The notes: generated by a model not told the origin, from the letters alone. DNA of 57,297 nucleotides from Candidatus Rifleibacteriota bacterium (GCA_018818125.1 JAHISQ010000085.1:1-57297); one strand, 5' to 3'; shown: positions 35,472 to 43,929, counted from the first letter of the stretch. Made by a program: numbers and translations.

Positions 35472-35513
35472 TTGACTTTGCCATGTCGTTTGGTTATTAT
35501 GCCAAATAACCAA
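35472..35513 (+). promoter_or_regulatory. Promoter and operator of the left arsR operon
   Basis: TTGACT (35472-35477), a 17-base spacer and TATTAT (35495-35500). A perfect inverted repeat, TTGGTTATT (35490-35498) and AATAACCAA (35505-35513) with a 6-base spacer, covers the -10. This is where an ArsR repressor is expected to bind. Confidence 0.75.
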
Positions 35514-35534
35514 GCATTATTATTGAGGCATGCA

Positions 35535-35975
35535 ATGACTGATGAACAGAGAATACTGATCGAGGCTAAAACCGCTATTTTAAAAGCTCTCGCCCACCCC
35601 ACCCGCCTTTACATAATTGAAGAACTCGCCAAAGGCGAAAAATGTGTCTGCAAATTTGTCGAGGCGATCAAAGCTGATTTTTCAACCGTATCAAAGCATC
35701 TCGCCATACTTAAAAACGCCGGACTGGTTGAAGACGACAAGCGCGGGCAACTGGTCTACTATCGCCTGCGCATGCAATGCCTGCCAGATTTTATCAACTG
35801 CATTGGCAAAGAAGTTGCCGATAACGCAGCCACCAGATCAACGATAATCAGCCGCCAGCATAAACAGATTTGCCAACCTGTCATGTCATTGCGGAAGCGC
35901 TCTCAAAGCTCACAGAGGTCTTCACATTCCACGCCAAGACTGCGAAAGGCAAGCACTCGCCCTTCGACTGCCTAG
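35535..35975 (+). CDS. arsR: ArsR-family metalloregulator (left operon)
   Basis: A 146-residue winged-helix repressor. ILKALAHPTRLYIIEEL opens the fold, GEKCVCKFVEAI holds the CxC metal/arsenic site used by As(III)-responsive ArsR proteins, and STVSKHLAILKNAGLVED is the recognition helix. It probably represses the downstream permease operon and releases on metalloid binding. ATG 35535 has GAGG at 7-base spacing; the frame extends to a TTG at 35472, but that codon is the -35 hexamer. The last 30 residues are Ser/Arg-rich and unlike the family; the usual chain would end near residue 115. This could be a natural tail or a frameshift near the 3' end. Confidence 0.85.
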   Translation: MTDEQRILIEAKTAILKALAHPTRLYIIEELAKGEKCVCKFVEAIKADFSTVSKHLAILKNAGLVEDDKRGQLVYYRLRMQCLPDFINCIGKEVADNAATRSTIISRQHKQICQPVMSLRKRSQSSQRSSHSTPRLRKASTRPSTA

Positions 35976-36075
35976 TGCTGATAAATTTCATCAATATGTG
36001 TAAAAATTCGGGTAAATTCAAGCAAGAAACGGGTCTTACAAAGACAACCCTAAGTCAAACTCTGGAGGCCGGCCA

Positions 36076-37380
36076 ATGAGCTACTGGAAGCAAGAATGGA
36101 AGAGCTTTCTTACCATCACCATCGTATTTCTGATCTGCTACTATCTACCGGTCGGAACACCACGCTTTGACAATGCTATTCTCGAAGCATTTCACCTGGT
36201 AAAATGGTATGCGCAGGAGCATGTCTTGCTCTGCCTGATTCCAGCTTTTTTTATCGCTGGCGCTATCGGCGTATTTGTCAGTCAGGCCTCAGTAATGAAA
36301 TATCTGGGAGCCAAAGCAAACAAAGTGCTTGCTTACGGTGTTGCTGCGGTTTCCGGCACAATTCTGGCAGTCTGTTCATGCACCATTCTCCCGCTATTCT
36401 CTGGTATCTACAAAATGGGCGCAGGTCTTGGTCCTGCATGTGCCTTTCTCTATTCTGGCCCAGCAATTAACGTTTTAGCAATCGTTCTTACGGCCCGCAT
36501 TCTTGGCCCGGAACTTGGCATTGCACGCGCTGCTGGTGCAATTTTCCTTAGCGTCATCATCGGCTATTCCATGCATCTGTTGTTCCGCAAAGAAGAAGAA
36601 GCCAAGGCAGCCGCTCAGATGATGATGCCTGAGCCAGAAGTTAAACGGGCCCTCTGGCAAGATACTCTCTACTTTGCCTCCATGGTATTCATTCTTGTGT
36701 TTGCCAACTGGGGCAAACCTCAATCGCCAGAAGGAATATGGGCCAGCATTTACAGCGCGAAGTGGGTTATCACCAGCGGCTTTGCAATTCTTCTGGGCGT
36801 ATTACTGGTTGCATGGTTTGAGTTAAAAGCATGGAAGGCGATTCTAACTGGCGCAGTTGTAGCTACTCTTGGCTATATGTACCCCTCACAACCGCTTGTT
36901 GCATTCACTGCCGGTACCCTTGGCCTGACCATTTTCACCAGTACTGATGAAGGTGAACTTGGCGAATGGTTTTCATCATCTTATGACTTCGCCAAGCAGA
37001 TTCTACCTCTGCTGCTATTTGGCGTTCTGATCGCAGGCACACTGCTGGGTCGTGTTGGCTATGAAGGTCTTATTCCTTCTGAATGGATCTCCAGCGCCGT
37101 TGGCGGCAACTCTTTGTTGTCTAACCTTCTAGCTTCCTTCATCGGCGCCTTCATGTATTTCGCAACCCTGACTGAAGTTCCCATTCTGCAGGGTTTGATC
37201 GGCAGCGGCATGGGAAAAGGACCAGCGCTGGCACTGTTACTTGCCGGTCCGGCATTGAGCCTGCCCAATATGTTGGTTATCCGCAGCGTTCTTGGCAACA
37301 AAAAAACATTTGCCTTTGTTTCTCTGGTCATCATTTTTTCAACCATATTTGGTGTAATATTTGGAACATTTTTCAGCTAA
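36076..37380 (+). CDS. ArsP-like (DUF318) metalloid efflux permease
   Basis: A 434-residue polytopic permease of the ArsP / SO_0444 family. The signature AVCSCTILPLFSGIYKMGAG followed by CAFLYSGPAINVLAI is clear, and a second GPALSLPNMLVIRS block appears in the C-terminal half. ArsP members export trivalent organoarsenicals; other members of the family have been linked to metal efflux. Two halves of about five membrane helices flank a cytoplasmic loop rich in Glu and Lys. The ribosome binding site is CTGGAGG. It starts 100 bases after arsR and leads a run of redox proteins, which supports a metalloid role. Confidence 0.85.
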   Translation: MSYWKQEWKSFLTITIVFLICYYLPVGTPRFDNAILEAFHLVKWYAQEHVLLCLIPAFFIAGAIGVFVSQASVMKYLGAKANKVLAYGVAAVSGTILAVCSCTILPLFSGIYKMGAGLGPACAFLYSGPAINVLAIVLTARILGPELGIARAAGAIFLSVIIGYSMHLLFRKEEEAKAAAQMMMPEPEVKRALWQDTLYFASMVFILVFANWGKPQSPEGIWASIYSAKWVITSGFAILLGVLLVAWFELKAWKAILTGAVVATLGYMYPSQPLVAFTAGTLGLTIFTSTDEGELGEWFSSSYDFAKQILPLLLFGVLIAGTLLGRVGYEGLIPSEWISSAVGGNSLLSNLLASFIGAFMYFATLTEVPILQGLIGSGMGKGPALALLLAGPALSLPNMLVIRSVLGNKKTFAFVSLVIIFSTIFGVIFGTFFS

Positions 37381-37397
37381 TGGAGGTCTAATCAATT

Positions 37398-37628
37398 ATG
37401 AAAATTCAGATTCTTGGAACCGGTTGTCCGAAGTGTGCAAAGCTTGCGGCAGAAGCCGAGCAGGCAGCAAAAGAGCTTGGCCTGACTTATGAGCTTGTTA
37501 AAGTCACAGACATCAACGAGATCATGAGCTTTGGCGTCATGATTACCCCAGCCCTGGCAGTCGACGGCAATGTTAAGCTGGCCGGCAAAGTGCCTGGTGT
37601 TGAAGAAATCAAAAAACATCTCAAATAG
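37398..37628 (+). CDS. Small thioredoxin-fold disulfide protein
   Basis: A 76-residue thioredoxin-fold protein of the redox-active disulfide protein 2 type. The active site is GTGCPKCAKL (CxxC, residues 10-13), and the cis-Pro loop is VMITPALAVDG. These are common neighbours of ArsP/SO_0444 permeases. It could be the ArsE-like partner of the ArsF/ArsG proteins in this operon, but that role is inferred from the neighbourhood. GGAGGT lies 12 bases before the ATG. Confidence 0.88.
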   Translation: MKIQILGTGCPKCAKLAAEAEQAAKELGLTYELVKVTDINEIMSFGVMITPALAVDGNVKLAGKVPGVEEIKKHLK

Positions 37629-37639
37629 GATACAAAAGT

Positions 37640-38026
37640 ATGTCTGGAGAAAATTGTGCCTGCGGGGGTAACCCTGCATTAATTTATACTTGTTCCGGTG
37701 CAGCAGATGTTGGCGAATTGGCGGATCGCTCTGCCCGTCAGCTCAGCCGAGATGATAAATGTGCCATGTCTTGCCTCGCAGGAATTGGCGGCAATATCAG
37801 TGGTTTTATTAAGAGCACTGAAGGTGCCGATAAAATACTGGTTATTGACGGTTGTCCGTTAGCCTGTGCCCGCAAAACTCTAGAAGAAAAAGGGCTAACA
37901 AACTTCAAACACATCATGATTACCGAACTGGGCTTTAAAAAAGGTCAGACAGAGGTTAATCAGGAGAACATCGCAATGATCTGCGAAAAAGCAGTTGATT
38001 TGCTGGGTTTTTGCAAATCTCTTTAA
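37640..38026 (+). CDS. DGC-domain putative zinc-binding protein
   Basis: A 128-residue Cys-rich protein. CSGAADVGELADRSAR near residue 18, a CAMSCLAGIGG block near 42-52 and VIDGCPLACARKTLE near 74-88 match the DGC family, named for the last motif. The Cys residues probably bind zinc or another soft metal. The biochemical role is unknown. Members of the family often sit beside thioredoxins and metal permeases, as here. Confidence 0.82.
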   Translation: MSGENCACGGNPALIYTCSGAADVGELADRSARQLSRDDKCAMSCLAGIGGNISGFIKSTEGADKILVIDGCPLACARKTLEEKGLTNFKHIMITELGFKKGQTEVNQENIAMICEKAVDLLGFCKSL

Positions 38027-38037
38027 AGGAATTAATC

Positions 38038-38544
38038 ATGAAATTAAACAACTTCAGTTATATCTTTGTTGCCGCGTCTCTTTTCTTTTCGTCAGGCTGT
38101 GGTGCAGCTCCGGAAACATCAACACCGGCACAGCCCACTGCACAAACCAGCGTAGCAACAGCAGCAAATGATGCCAACGCTCTCAAGCTGCCTCGCATTA
38201 TCGACTTCGGTTCAAAACAGTGCAAGGCATGCAAAGCCATGGAACCAGTTCTTGAATCTCTTGCAAAAAATCACGCAGACAAGTTCAAAACTGAGTTCAT
38301 TGATGTATGGATACCTGAAAACGAGAGTTTTGCAAAAGAACATAGTATTGAGTCAATTCCAACTCAGGTTTTTCTGAATGCTGAAGACAAGGAAGTATTT
38401 CGCCATACCGGCTTCATCTCAGAAGAAGACGTTCTTGCCAAATGGGCCGAACTCGGACTGATAACTGTTTCTGGCACCAATGAAGAAGCCAACCCAGAAT
38501 CAGTAGCACCAAAAGCAGCTTCCGAAACAACTGAGGGTGAATAA
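38038..38544 (+). CDS. Thioredoxin-fold lipoprotein
   Basis: A 168-residue protein with a signal peptide ending in FSSGC (lipobox), then a Pro/Thr/Ala linker and a thioredoxin domain (about 50-145). The active site SKQCKACKAME gives CxxC, and SIESIPTQVF holds the cis-Pro. It would be anchored to the envelope and act in the periplasm as a reductase or oxidase. ATG 38038 has AAAGGA upstream and starts the signal peptide; the frame opens earlier but lacks support. It may pass electrons to the ArsF-like protein or receive them from the ArsG/CcdA-like membrane protein. Confidence 0.85.
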   Translation: MKLNNFSYIFVAASLFFSSGCGAAPETSTPAQPTAQTSVATAANDANALKLPRIIDFGSKQCKACKAMEPVLESLAKNHADKFKTEFIDVWIPENESFAKEHSIESIPTQVFLNAEDKEVFRHTGFISEEDVLAKWAELGLITVSGTNEEANPESVAPKAASETTEGE

Positions 38545-38551
38545 TTTCTGA

Positions 38552-39049
38552 ATGCAATTCAGCGAAAAACATAAAAAATTGATCACCAATCTTTTGTTGG
38601 CCTTTGTCCTGGTGTCAATCGGCTTTGCACTCGGCAAGCACAGTGTGGTTGCAAAAACGGTCAACAGCAATATGACTGCCGCCAGCAACGGCGGCAGAAC
38701 TACTGCTGACCGACTGGTAAAGATATTTTACATGCACGCTACTTTTCGCTGCATAACCTGCAATAGCATTGAAAGCAAAGCAAAACAGCTGGTTGAGCAC
38801 GACTTCGCCAATGCCTGGTCCAGCAAAAAAATACTCTGGGAAGAAGTCAATTTTCAGGAAAACGAAGTTCTGGCAAAAAAGTTTGACGTGGCTGCCAGCT
38901 GCGTGGTGGTAGCAGTCGTTCAGGGCAATGACATCCTTGAATTCAACCGCCTCGACGATGTCTGGCCACTACTCGAAAAACCTGCTGAATTTGATGCTTA
39001 CATCAGAGACGCAGTAAAAAAAGCACTTAACAAAGCGAGTGGAGAATAA
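38552..39049 (+). CDS. ArsF-like thioredoxin-fold protein
   Basis: A 165-residue protein with one N-terminal membrane anchor (about 10-30) and a thioredoxin-like domain on the outer side. IFYMHATFRCITCNSIE contains a CxxC and matches the pattern I recall for the family annotated as nitrophenyl compound nitroreductase subunit ArsF. In Shewanella, arsEFG is described as reducing nitroaromatic arsenicals and exporting the products. The assignment here rests on this motif and on the ArsG-like gene 2 bases downstream; the activity is not shown by sequence. Confidence 0.7.
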   Translation: MQFSEKHKKLITNLLLAFVLVSIGFALGKHSVVAKTVNSNMTAASNGGRTTADRLVKIFYMHATFRCITCNSIESKAKQLVEHDFANAWSSKKILWEEVNFQENEVLAKKFDVAASCVVVAVVQGNDILEFNRLDDVWPLLEKPAEFDAYIRDAVKKALNKASGE

Positions 39050-39051
39050 CA

Positions 39052-39747
39052 ATGACCTGGGTGAGCATCACCACAGCAGCCTGGCTCGGCATTCTAACTG
39101 CCATCAGTCCCTGTCCACTGGCATCGAATGTAGCGGCCATTTCCTTTATTGGCCGACAACTGCACAGTAAAGCCGCAATTCTTTTTTCCGGGCTGTTATA
39201 CACCTGCGGAAGAACCTTAACCTATCTCGCCCTCGGTTTTCTGCTCTCATCGGGTGCATTGGCAAGTGGCGAGCTCTCTCGGTTTCTGCAGAAATACCTC
39301 AATGAAATCCTTGGCCCACTGCTTATTTTGCTCGGCATGATTCTTCTTGGCCTTATAGGCGCCGGCCTGAGCATCCAGATGGCCGGCGAAGGAATTCAAC
39401 AGAAAGCCTCCAAAAACGGAGCTCTGTATGCATTTCCGCTCGGAGTTCTCTTTGCGCTCTCTTTTTGCCCAGTCTCTGCCGGACTATTCTTCGGCGCTCT
39501 GATTCCTCTGTCTGTCAGTAGCGATTCTTCAGTGCTTTTGCCAGCTCTATATGGTATTGGCACGGCTATTCCAGTAGTAGTTTTTGCATTTCTGATAGCT
39601 TTCAGCAGCAAGTGGCTAGGCAAGGCCTTTAACAGTCTAAATCACATTGAATTTTACGTAAGAACCGCCACTGGCATAATCTTTATCGGCGCAGGGATCT
39701 ATTATAGTCTTGTTCATATTTACGGAATAAGCTTCGCCACTCAGTAA
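39052..39747 (+). CDS. ArsG-like CcdA/DsbD-type membrane protein
   Basis: A 231-residue membrane protein with about six helices. Conserved Cys-Pro motifs AISPCPLASN (18-27) and SFCPVSAGLFFG lie in helices 1 and 4, as in CcdA/DsbD electron-transfer proteins. The form PCPLASNVAAISFI is the one I associate with proteins annotated as ArsG, a permease for aminobenzyl arsenicals. It could instead pass reducing power to the periplasmic thioredoxins encoded just upstream. Both ideas fit the operon. It is the last gene of the left operon. Confidence 0.72.
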   Translation: MTWVSITTAAWLGILTAISPCPLASNVAAISFIGRQLHSKAAILFSGLLYTCGRTLTYLALGFLLSSGALASGELSRFLQKYLNEILGPLLILLGMILLGLIGAGLSIQMAGEGIQQKASKNGALYAFPLGVLFALSFCPVSAGLFFGALIPLSVSSDSSVLLPALYGIGTAIPVVVFAFLIAFSSKWLGKAFNSLNHIEFYVRTATGIIFIGAGIYYSLVHIYGISFATQ

Positions 39748-39889
39748 AAGCACCACTGCAATAAAGCGCCTCTTTTAAAGAACTTCATTTGAAGGTTTCT
39801 GGCAATAATGTTAGTGTGATAGCCTGTTAGCATCGTAAAATTCAAACTGCTTCCAAATATTTTACAACCGCCTGGAGATTGCCAAACTT

Positions 39890-40885
39890 ATGTCACACCA
39901 TAATGATCACGATCACGATCACGATCACGATCACAGCCATGGTCATGGTCACGGCCACGGCCACGGCCACGCCCATGGGCCAGCCAATTATAATCGGGCT
40001 TTTGCAATTGGCATATCACTAAATGTGGGTTTTGCTACAATTGAGGCTGCTTATGGATATTTTGCCAGTTCGCTGGCATTGATAGCTGATGCAGGACACA
40101 ATTTCAGCGACGTTCTTGGTCTGTTGCTTGCATGGGGCGCAAGTTATCTGTCGCAACGCCAACCATCAGAACGGCGCACCTATGGCTTGCGCAGCTCATC
40201 AATTTTGGCAGCTATGTTTAATGCATTGATATTATTAGTGGCTGTCGGAGCTATCGCCTGGGAGGCGATAAGACGTTTTAATGAACCAGCACAGGTAGCC
40301 GGCGAGACAGTTATCTGGGTTGCATTGATCGGCATAATAATAAACACTGCAACAGCAATGCTTTTCATGTCTGGACGAAAAGACGATCTAAACATTCGCG
40401 GTGCCTATCTGCACATGGTTGCAGACGCAGCAGTTTCTGCCGGTGTCGTAATCGCAGGTCTCGCCATCATGTATTCTGGCAAACAATGGATTGATCCTGT
40501 TGTCAGCCTGATTATTGTTGCGGTCATATTTTTTGGCACCTGGAGCTTATTGCGTGAATCTATTGATCTTGCATTACACGCAATTCCAAAAGGCATCGAC
40601 CCGAAAAAGGTAAACACCTATCTTGAAGGCTTACCAGGAGTTACAGCAGTGCATGATCTGCACATCTGGGGTCTGAGCACGACCGAATCAGCCTTAACAG
40701 CCCATCTGGTTAAGTCCTACAGCGAAGACGAAGATGCTCTAATCGCGCGTGCCTGCAAAGAATTGCTTGATCTATTCGGCATTAAACACACAACTTTGCA
40801 ATGGGAACGCGATGACAGTTCATGCCCGAGTGGTGGTGGCTGCGAAGAACTGAACGAAAAGACGCTCAGAGCGCAGCCAGAATAG
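39890..40885 (+). CDS. CDF-family zinc/cobalt/cadmium exporter, CzcD-like
   Basis: A 331-residue cation diffusion facilitator that exports divalent metal in exchange for protons. The first 28 residues are almost all His, Asp and Gly, a metal-binding tail. Six membrane helices follow, with the transport-site residues in LIADAGHNFSD (near 65-75) and HMVADAAVSAGV (near 175-186). The C-terminal cytoplasmic domain (about 235-320) has the HDLHIWGLS strand. The coding DNA of the tail is a simple repeat (GATCAC and GGTCAC/GGCCAC units at about 39900-39976). It follows the left operon by 142 bases and has its own ribosome binding site. Confidence 0.92.
   Translation: MSHHNDHDHDHDHDHSHGHGHGHGHGHAHGPANYNRAFAIGISLNVGFATIEAAYGYFASSLALIADAGHNFSDVLGLLLAWGASYLSQRQPSERRTYGLRSSSILAAMFNALILLVAVGAIAWEAIRRFNEPAQVAGETVIWVALIGIIINTATAMLFMSGRKDDLNIRGAYLHMVADAAVSAGVVIAGLAIMYSGKQWIDPVVSLIIVAVIFFGTWSLLRESIDLALHAIPKGIDPKKVNTYLEGLPGVTAVHDLHIWGLSTTESALTAHLVKSYSEDEDALIARACKELLDLFGIKHTTLQWERDDSSCPSGGGCEELNEKTLRAQPE
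39900..39976 (+). repeat. Tandem hexamer repeat coding the His-rich tail
   Basis: About five GATCAC units are followed by GGTCAT/GGTCAC/GGCCAC units, in frame with the exporter. Loss or gain of a unit would change the tail by two residues without breaking the frame. Confidence 0.8.
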
Positions 40886-41049
40886 CCAAGCAATCACACC
40901 ATTATCTCTGCTGAAAACCGCTGAAATTTGCCACGACATTGATCGCAGACCTGACCTGGGAAGTCTTCGACTGATGCCTGTATGACAGAAACTAAAGTTA
41001 AATCTCACCGAGAAAGCCTCTACAACCTGATCGAAAGCAGCATATCCTG

Positions 41050-42240
41050 TCAGCTCTGAGATGGCTTAAACCAGTGCTGAGTTTTCAGACAAAAGCGCAC
41101 CAGCATAAGCATTATCGGCACTTCGATGAGCACGCCAACAACAGTTGCCAGCGCAGCGCCAGAAGAGAGACCAAACAGCATTACCGCAGTAGCAATGGCC
41201 ACTTCAAAATGATTTGAAGCACCGATCATGGCGGCGGGAGCGGCATCTTCGTATTTAAGGCCAAGAACTTTGGCAGCTACATAGCCAAGCGCAAAAATTA
41301 GAATTGTCTGAATGGTAAGCGGTATGGCTATCCAGAGAATGGTCAATGGATTGGCAACAATAACTTCACCCTTGAACGAGAACAACAGCACCAGTGTCGT
41401 CAGCAGCGCCAGAATGGTAACTGGAGTAAGAAAGTGCAAAAACTTTTCTTTGAACCAGACTTCGCCTTTTTGGGCAATAATCAGTTTACGCGATAAATAT
41501 CCGGCGACCAGCGGCAAAGCCACGTAAATCGCAACCGACAGCAAAAGCGCCTGCCACGGCACCGGCAGTTTCCCGACACCGAGAAGGAAGCCGCCCAGAA
41601 TCCCGTAGAGCAAAAGCATGGTGAGCGAGTTGACTGCGACCATTACCAGCGTCAATCCATCGTTGCCGCGCGAGAGGTAACTCCAGACAAGAACCATTGC
41701 AGTGCAGGGCGCGATGCCGAGCAGAATGGTGCCTGCAAAATAGCTTCGCCAAAGTGGAACCTGCAACATTTTAATGCCATCCTGCAGCACCACCATGCCG
41801 GCGCCATGTGTGGCACCAACATCAAGGTCGAGTCCGAAAGGCATTTTTACCAGATCGACCGCCTCGCTGCCAATAAATGATTGCAGCAGATAACCAAGAA
41901 AGAAATAAGAAATCGCATACATGGTAAAAGGCTTGATTGCCCAGTTGATAAACAGGGTCAGAAAAACCGGTTTGCCGCTTTTACCAGCTTTGATTACTTC
42001 GGCAAAGTCGATTTTAACCATTATCGGATACATCATCAGAAAAAGACAAATCGCGATCGGGATCGAAACGACAGGCGCATCGTTCACATAAATGGACATG
42101 CCATCAAGCGTCTTAGCGAGATCCGGCGCAACCTTGCCAAGAAGGATGCCACCAATTATGCAAAGAAAAACCCACAGTGACAGATACTTTTCAAAAATAC
42201 TGGTCATCTGCCGTTCGCTGGTTTGAATATTTTCACTCAT
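41050..42240 (-). CDS. acr3: Acr3-family arsenite efflux transporter
   Basis: A 396-residue, ten-helix carrier that exports As(III), using the proton gradient. The catalytic Cys179 lies in [18 protein letters not shown], and the conserved Glu is in [14 protein letters not shown]. The segment between helix 4 and this Cys is about 40 residues longer than I expect for the family (about 124-165, with [16 protein letters not shown]). It is the last gene of the right arsenic operon, after arsM, and has a GGGGG ribosome binding site. Confidence 0.93.
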   Translation of the reverse strand: MSENIQTSERQMTSIFEKYLSLWVFLCIIGGILLGKVAPDLAKTLDGMSIYVNDAPVVSIPIAICLFLMMYPIMVKIDFAEVIKAGKSGKPVFLTLFINWAIKPFTMYAISYFFLGYLLQSFIGSEAVDLVKMPFGLDLDVGATHGAGMVVLQDGIKMLQVPLWRSYFAGTILLGIAPCTAMVLVWSYLSRGNDGLTLVMVAVNSLTMLLLYGILGGFLLGVGKLPVPWQALLLSVAIYVALPLVAGYLSRKLIIAQKGEVWFKEKFLHFLTPVTILALLTTLVLLFSFKGEVIVANPLTILWIAIPLTIQTILIFALGYVAAKVLGLKYEDAAPAAMIGASNHFEVAIATAVMLFGLSSGAALATVVGVLIEVPIMLMLVRFCLKTQHWFKPSQS

Positions 42241-42261
42241 GACATGCCCCCTTTCTGGTTA

Positions 42262-43053
42262 TCAGAGCTTAACAGCAGTAATCGAAGCCGAGCACACATG
42301 CTTTTCTGCTCCAGGAAACCAGCCTCTGATAAATTCAGCGCTATTCGGCTTCAACTCAATTTTAACCTCATTGAATCCCTGCTCTTCAATGATTCTGTCA
42401 AGTTCTTCGACCGAGACAGCACCCGCCACACAACCACAGTAAGCATCATTGTTCTGTAACATCTGCTCTGGCATTGGCTGCAGAGCTACAACATCAGACA
42501 CAGCAATACGACCATTTTTGCGCAAAACCCTGTATGCCTCGGCAAAAACCGCCTTTTTATCTGGCGACAGGTTAATTACGCAATTCGAAATAATCACATC
42601 GACGTTGTTATCAGCAACTGGCAGGTGTTCGATTTCGCCAAGCCTGAACTCGACATTCTCAAATCCACCGGTTACGGCATTTTTTCTGGCCTTGCTTATC
42701 ATGTCTGGGGTCATGTCAACACCGATAACCAGGCCAGATGCGCCAACCTTTCTGGCGGCAAGAAAGCAATCAAATCCGCCACCACTGCCAAGATCGAGAA
42801 CCGTCTCACCCGGACGCAGCTGCGCCAGGACCTGGGGGTTTCCGCAGCCAAGACCCATGTTGGCGCCTTCAGGAACAGCGGTCAGTTCATTTTTGCCATA
42901 GCCAAGCTTTTCAGATGCCTCTGGATTGACCATCGGATCAGAACAGCAACCCGAAGCAGATCCACAGGAACTGCCACAGCCGCCAGCTACTTTTGCGTAT
43001 CTCTGACTTACCTTCTGACGTATTTCGTCATCCTTAAGAACCTTGAATTCCAT
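42262..43053 (-). CDS. arsM: Arsenite S-adenosylmethionine methyltransferase
   Basis: Methylates As(III), giving volatile or exportable methylarsenicals. The SAM motif DLGSGGGFDCF and the region SNCVINLSPDKK are typical. Three Cys positions match those needed for arsenite binding: C70 (GLGCGNP), C158 (SNCVIN) and C206/C208 (CGCVAGA). A Cys-rich N-terminal patch (about 26-38, GGCGSSCGSASGCC) is also present. ATG 43053 is chosen since AGGTGG precedes it at 6 bases; the longer frame starts with a GTG at 43062. The gene starts 1 base after arsC. The methylated product could be a substrate of the ArsP-like permease across the island. Confidence 0.93.
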   Translation of the reverse strand: MEFKVLKDDEIRQKVSQRYAKVAGGCGSSCGSASGCCSDPMVNPEASEKLGYGKNELTAVPEGANMGLGCGNPQVLAQLRPGETVLDLGSGGGFDCFLAARKVGASGLVIGVDMTPDMISKARKNAVTGGFENVEFRLGEIEHLPVADNNVDVIISNCVINLSPDKKAVFAEAYRVLRKNGRIAVSDVVALQPMPEQMLQNNDAYCGCVAGAVSVEELDRIIEEQGFNEVKIELKPNSAEFIRGWFPGAEKHVCSASITAVKL

Positions 43054-43054
43054 C

Positions 43055-43483
43055 TTATCCACCTGCTTTCTCGATATTTCTTATCAAACCTGCAATCTCG
43101 TCACGCACTCGGCGATAGCAGTTGAGAATCTGCTCATCATCAGTTAGTTCTGCTGCCAAAGACGGCGGATCGTCAAAAGGAACGTGTACGACCCTTGTTT
43201 TACCTGGAAAAAGGGGACAACTCTCGCTGGCTTTGCTGCAAACTGTCACCACCAGATCAAACTGCTGGCCCGCAAACTCGCTAAGCAGCTTGGAGCGATG
43301 TCCCGAAATATCTACGCCAGCTTCCTGCATCACCTGAACGGCGTAAGAATTCATACCGTGGATTGCCATTCCAGCCGAAAAAGCCTCATACTGATCGCCC
43401 TTGAGGTGCCGTAGCCAACCCTCTGCCATCTGGCTGCGACATGAATTGCCGGTACATAGAAACAACACCCTTTTTCTGGTCAT
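43055..43483 (-). CDS. arsC: Thioredoxin-dependent arsenate reductase
   Basis: A 142-residue member of the low-molecular-weight phosphatase fold that reduces As(V) to As(III). The P-loop is CTGNSCRS with catalytic C10 and R16. C82 and C89 (VCSKASESCP) complete the disulfide cascade at the same positions as in the staphylococcal enzyme. The Asp in PFDDPPSL is conserved. The start overlaps the arsR stop (ATGA), and arsM follows with a 1-base gap. Confidence 0.95.
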   Translation of the reverse strand: MTRKRVLFLCTGNSCRSQMAEGWLRHLKGDQYEAFSAGMAIHGMNSYAVQVMQEAGVDISGHRSKLLSEFAGQQFDLVVTVCSKASESCPLFPGKTRVVHVPFDDPPSLAAELTDDEQILNCYRRVRDEIAGLIRNIEKAGG

Positions 43484-43887
43484 TTTCTGACTCTATTCGC
43501 TTTGCCGTTTTTTTCAGGGAAACATTGATCCAGTGGCTGACATAGCAGTTCTACCGGCATTTTAAGAACTTCTTCAAGCCTCTCAGCATCGGCCAGAACT
43601 CGCACTGAGCCTTTTAACTCGCCGAGCACCCAGTCGTTGAGCTTTGCGTTGCTCTTACACCAGTCTGAGCTGACCGAATAATATGCCCAACGTCCATCTT
43701 TGCGCTGATCAATAATACCAGTCTGATACATCAGAGCCAGGTGCTTGGAAGTAGTAGATGCGGCCAGTCCAAGCAAGGCAACGATTTGGCAGACGCACAA
43801 TTCCCGATCATGCAGCGCCATGAATATGCGCAGACGGCTTTCTTCTGCTAGAATTTTTATTACGTTGAGAGTATCTTTCATCGGCAT
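43480..43887 (-). CDS. arsR: ArsR-family arsenite-responsive repressor (right operon)
   Basis: A 135-residue winged-helix protein. RELCVCQIVALLG holds the As(III)-binding CxC next to the DNA-binding helix, as in typical ArsR; AASTTSKHLALMYQTGIID is the recognition helix. It would repress arsR-arsC-arsM-acr3. The start is uncertain: the frame opens at TTG 43896, and ATG 43887 or ATG 43881 are better. No strong ribosome binding site is seen. The C-terminal tail (about 100-135) adds two Cys in LLCQPLDQC that could bind metal. Confidence 0.9.
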   Translation of the reverse strand: MPMKDTLNVIKILAEESRLRIFMALHDRELCVCQIVALLGLAASTTSKHLALMYQTGIIDQRKDGRWAYYSVSSDWCKSNAKLNDWVLGELKGSVRVLADAERLEEVLKMPVELLCQPLDQCFPEKNGKANRVRK

Positions 43888-43903
43888 CCCGTTCAATACA
43901 AAC

Positions 43904-43929
43904 TATATTTCGCCACATAACGAAATATA
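43904..43929 (-). promoter_or_regulatory. Operator of the right arsenic operon
   Basis: A perfect inverted repeat, TATATTTCG (43904-43912) and CGAAATATA (43921-43929) with an 8-base spacer, lies 17 bases upstream of ATG 43887. A TATAGT in the minus direction follows the dyad and may be the -10. No clear -35 was found. Confidence 0.65.

Noticed and set aside
35472..35534. TTG start for the left ArsR
   Set aside because: The TTG is the -35 hexamer of the promoter; ATG 35535 has a proper ribosome binding site.
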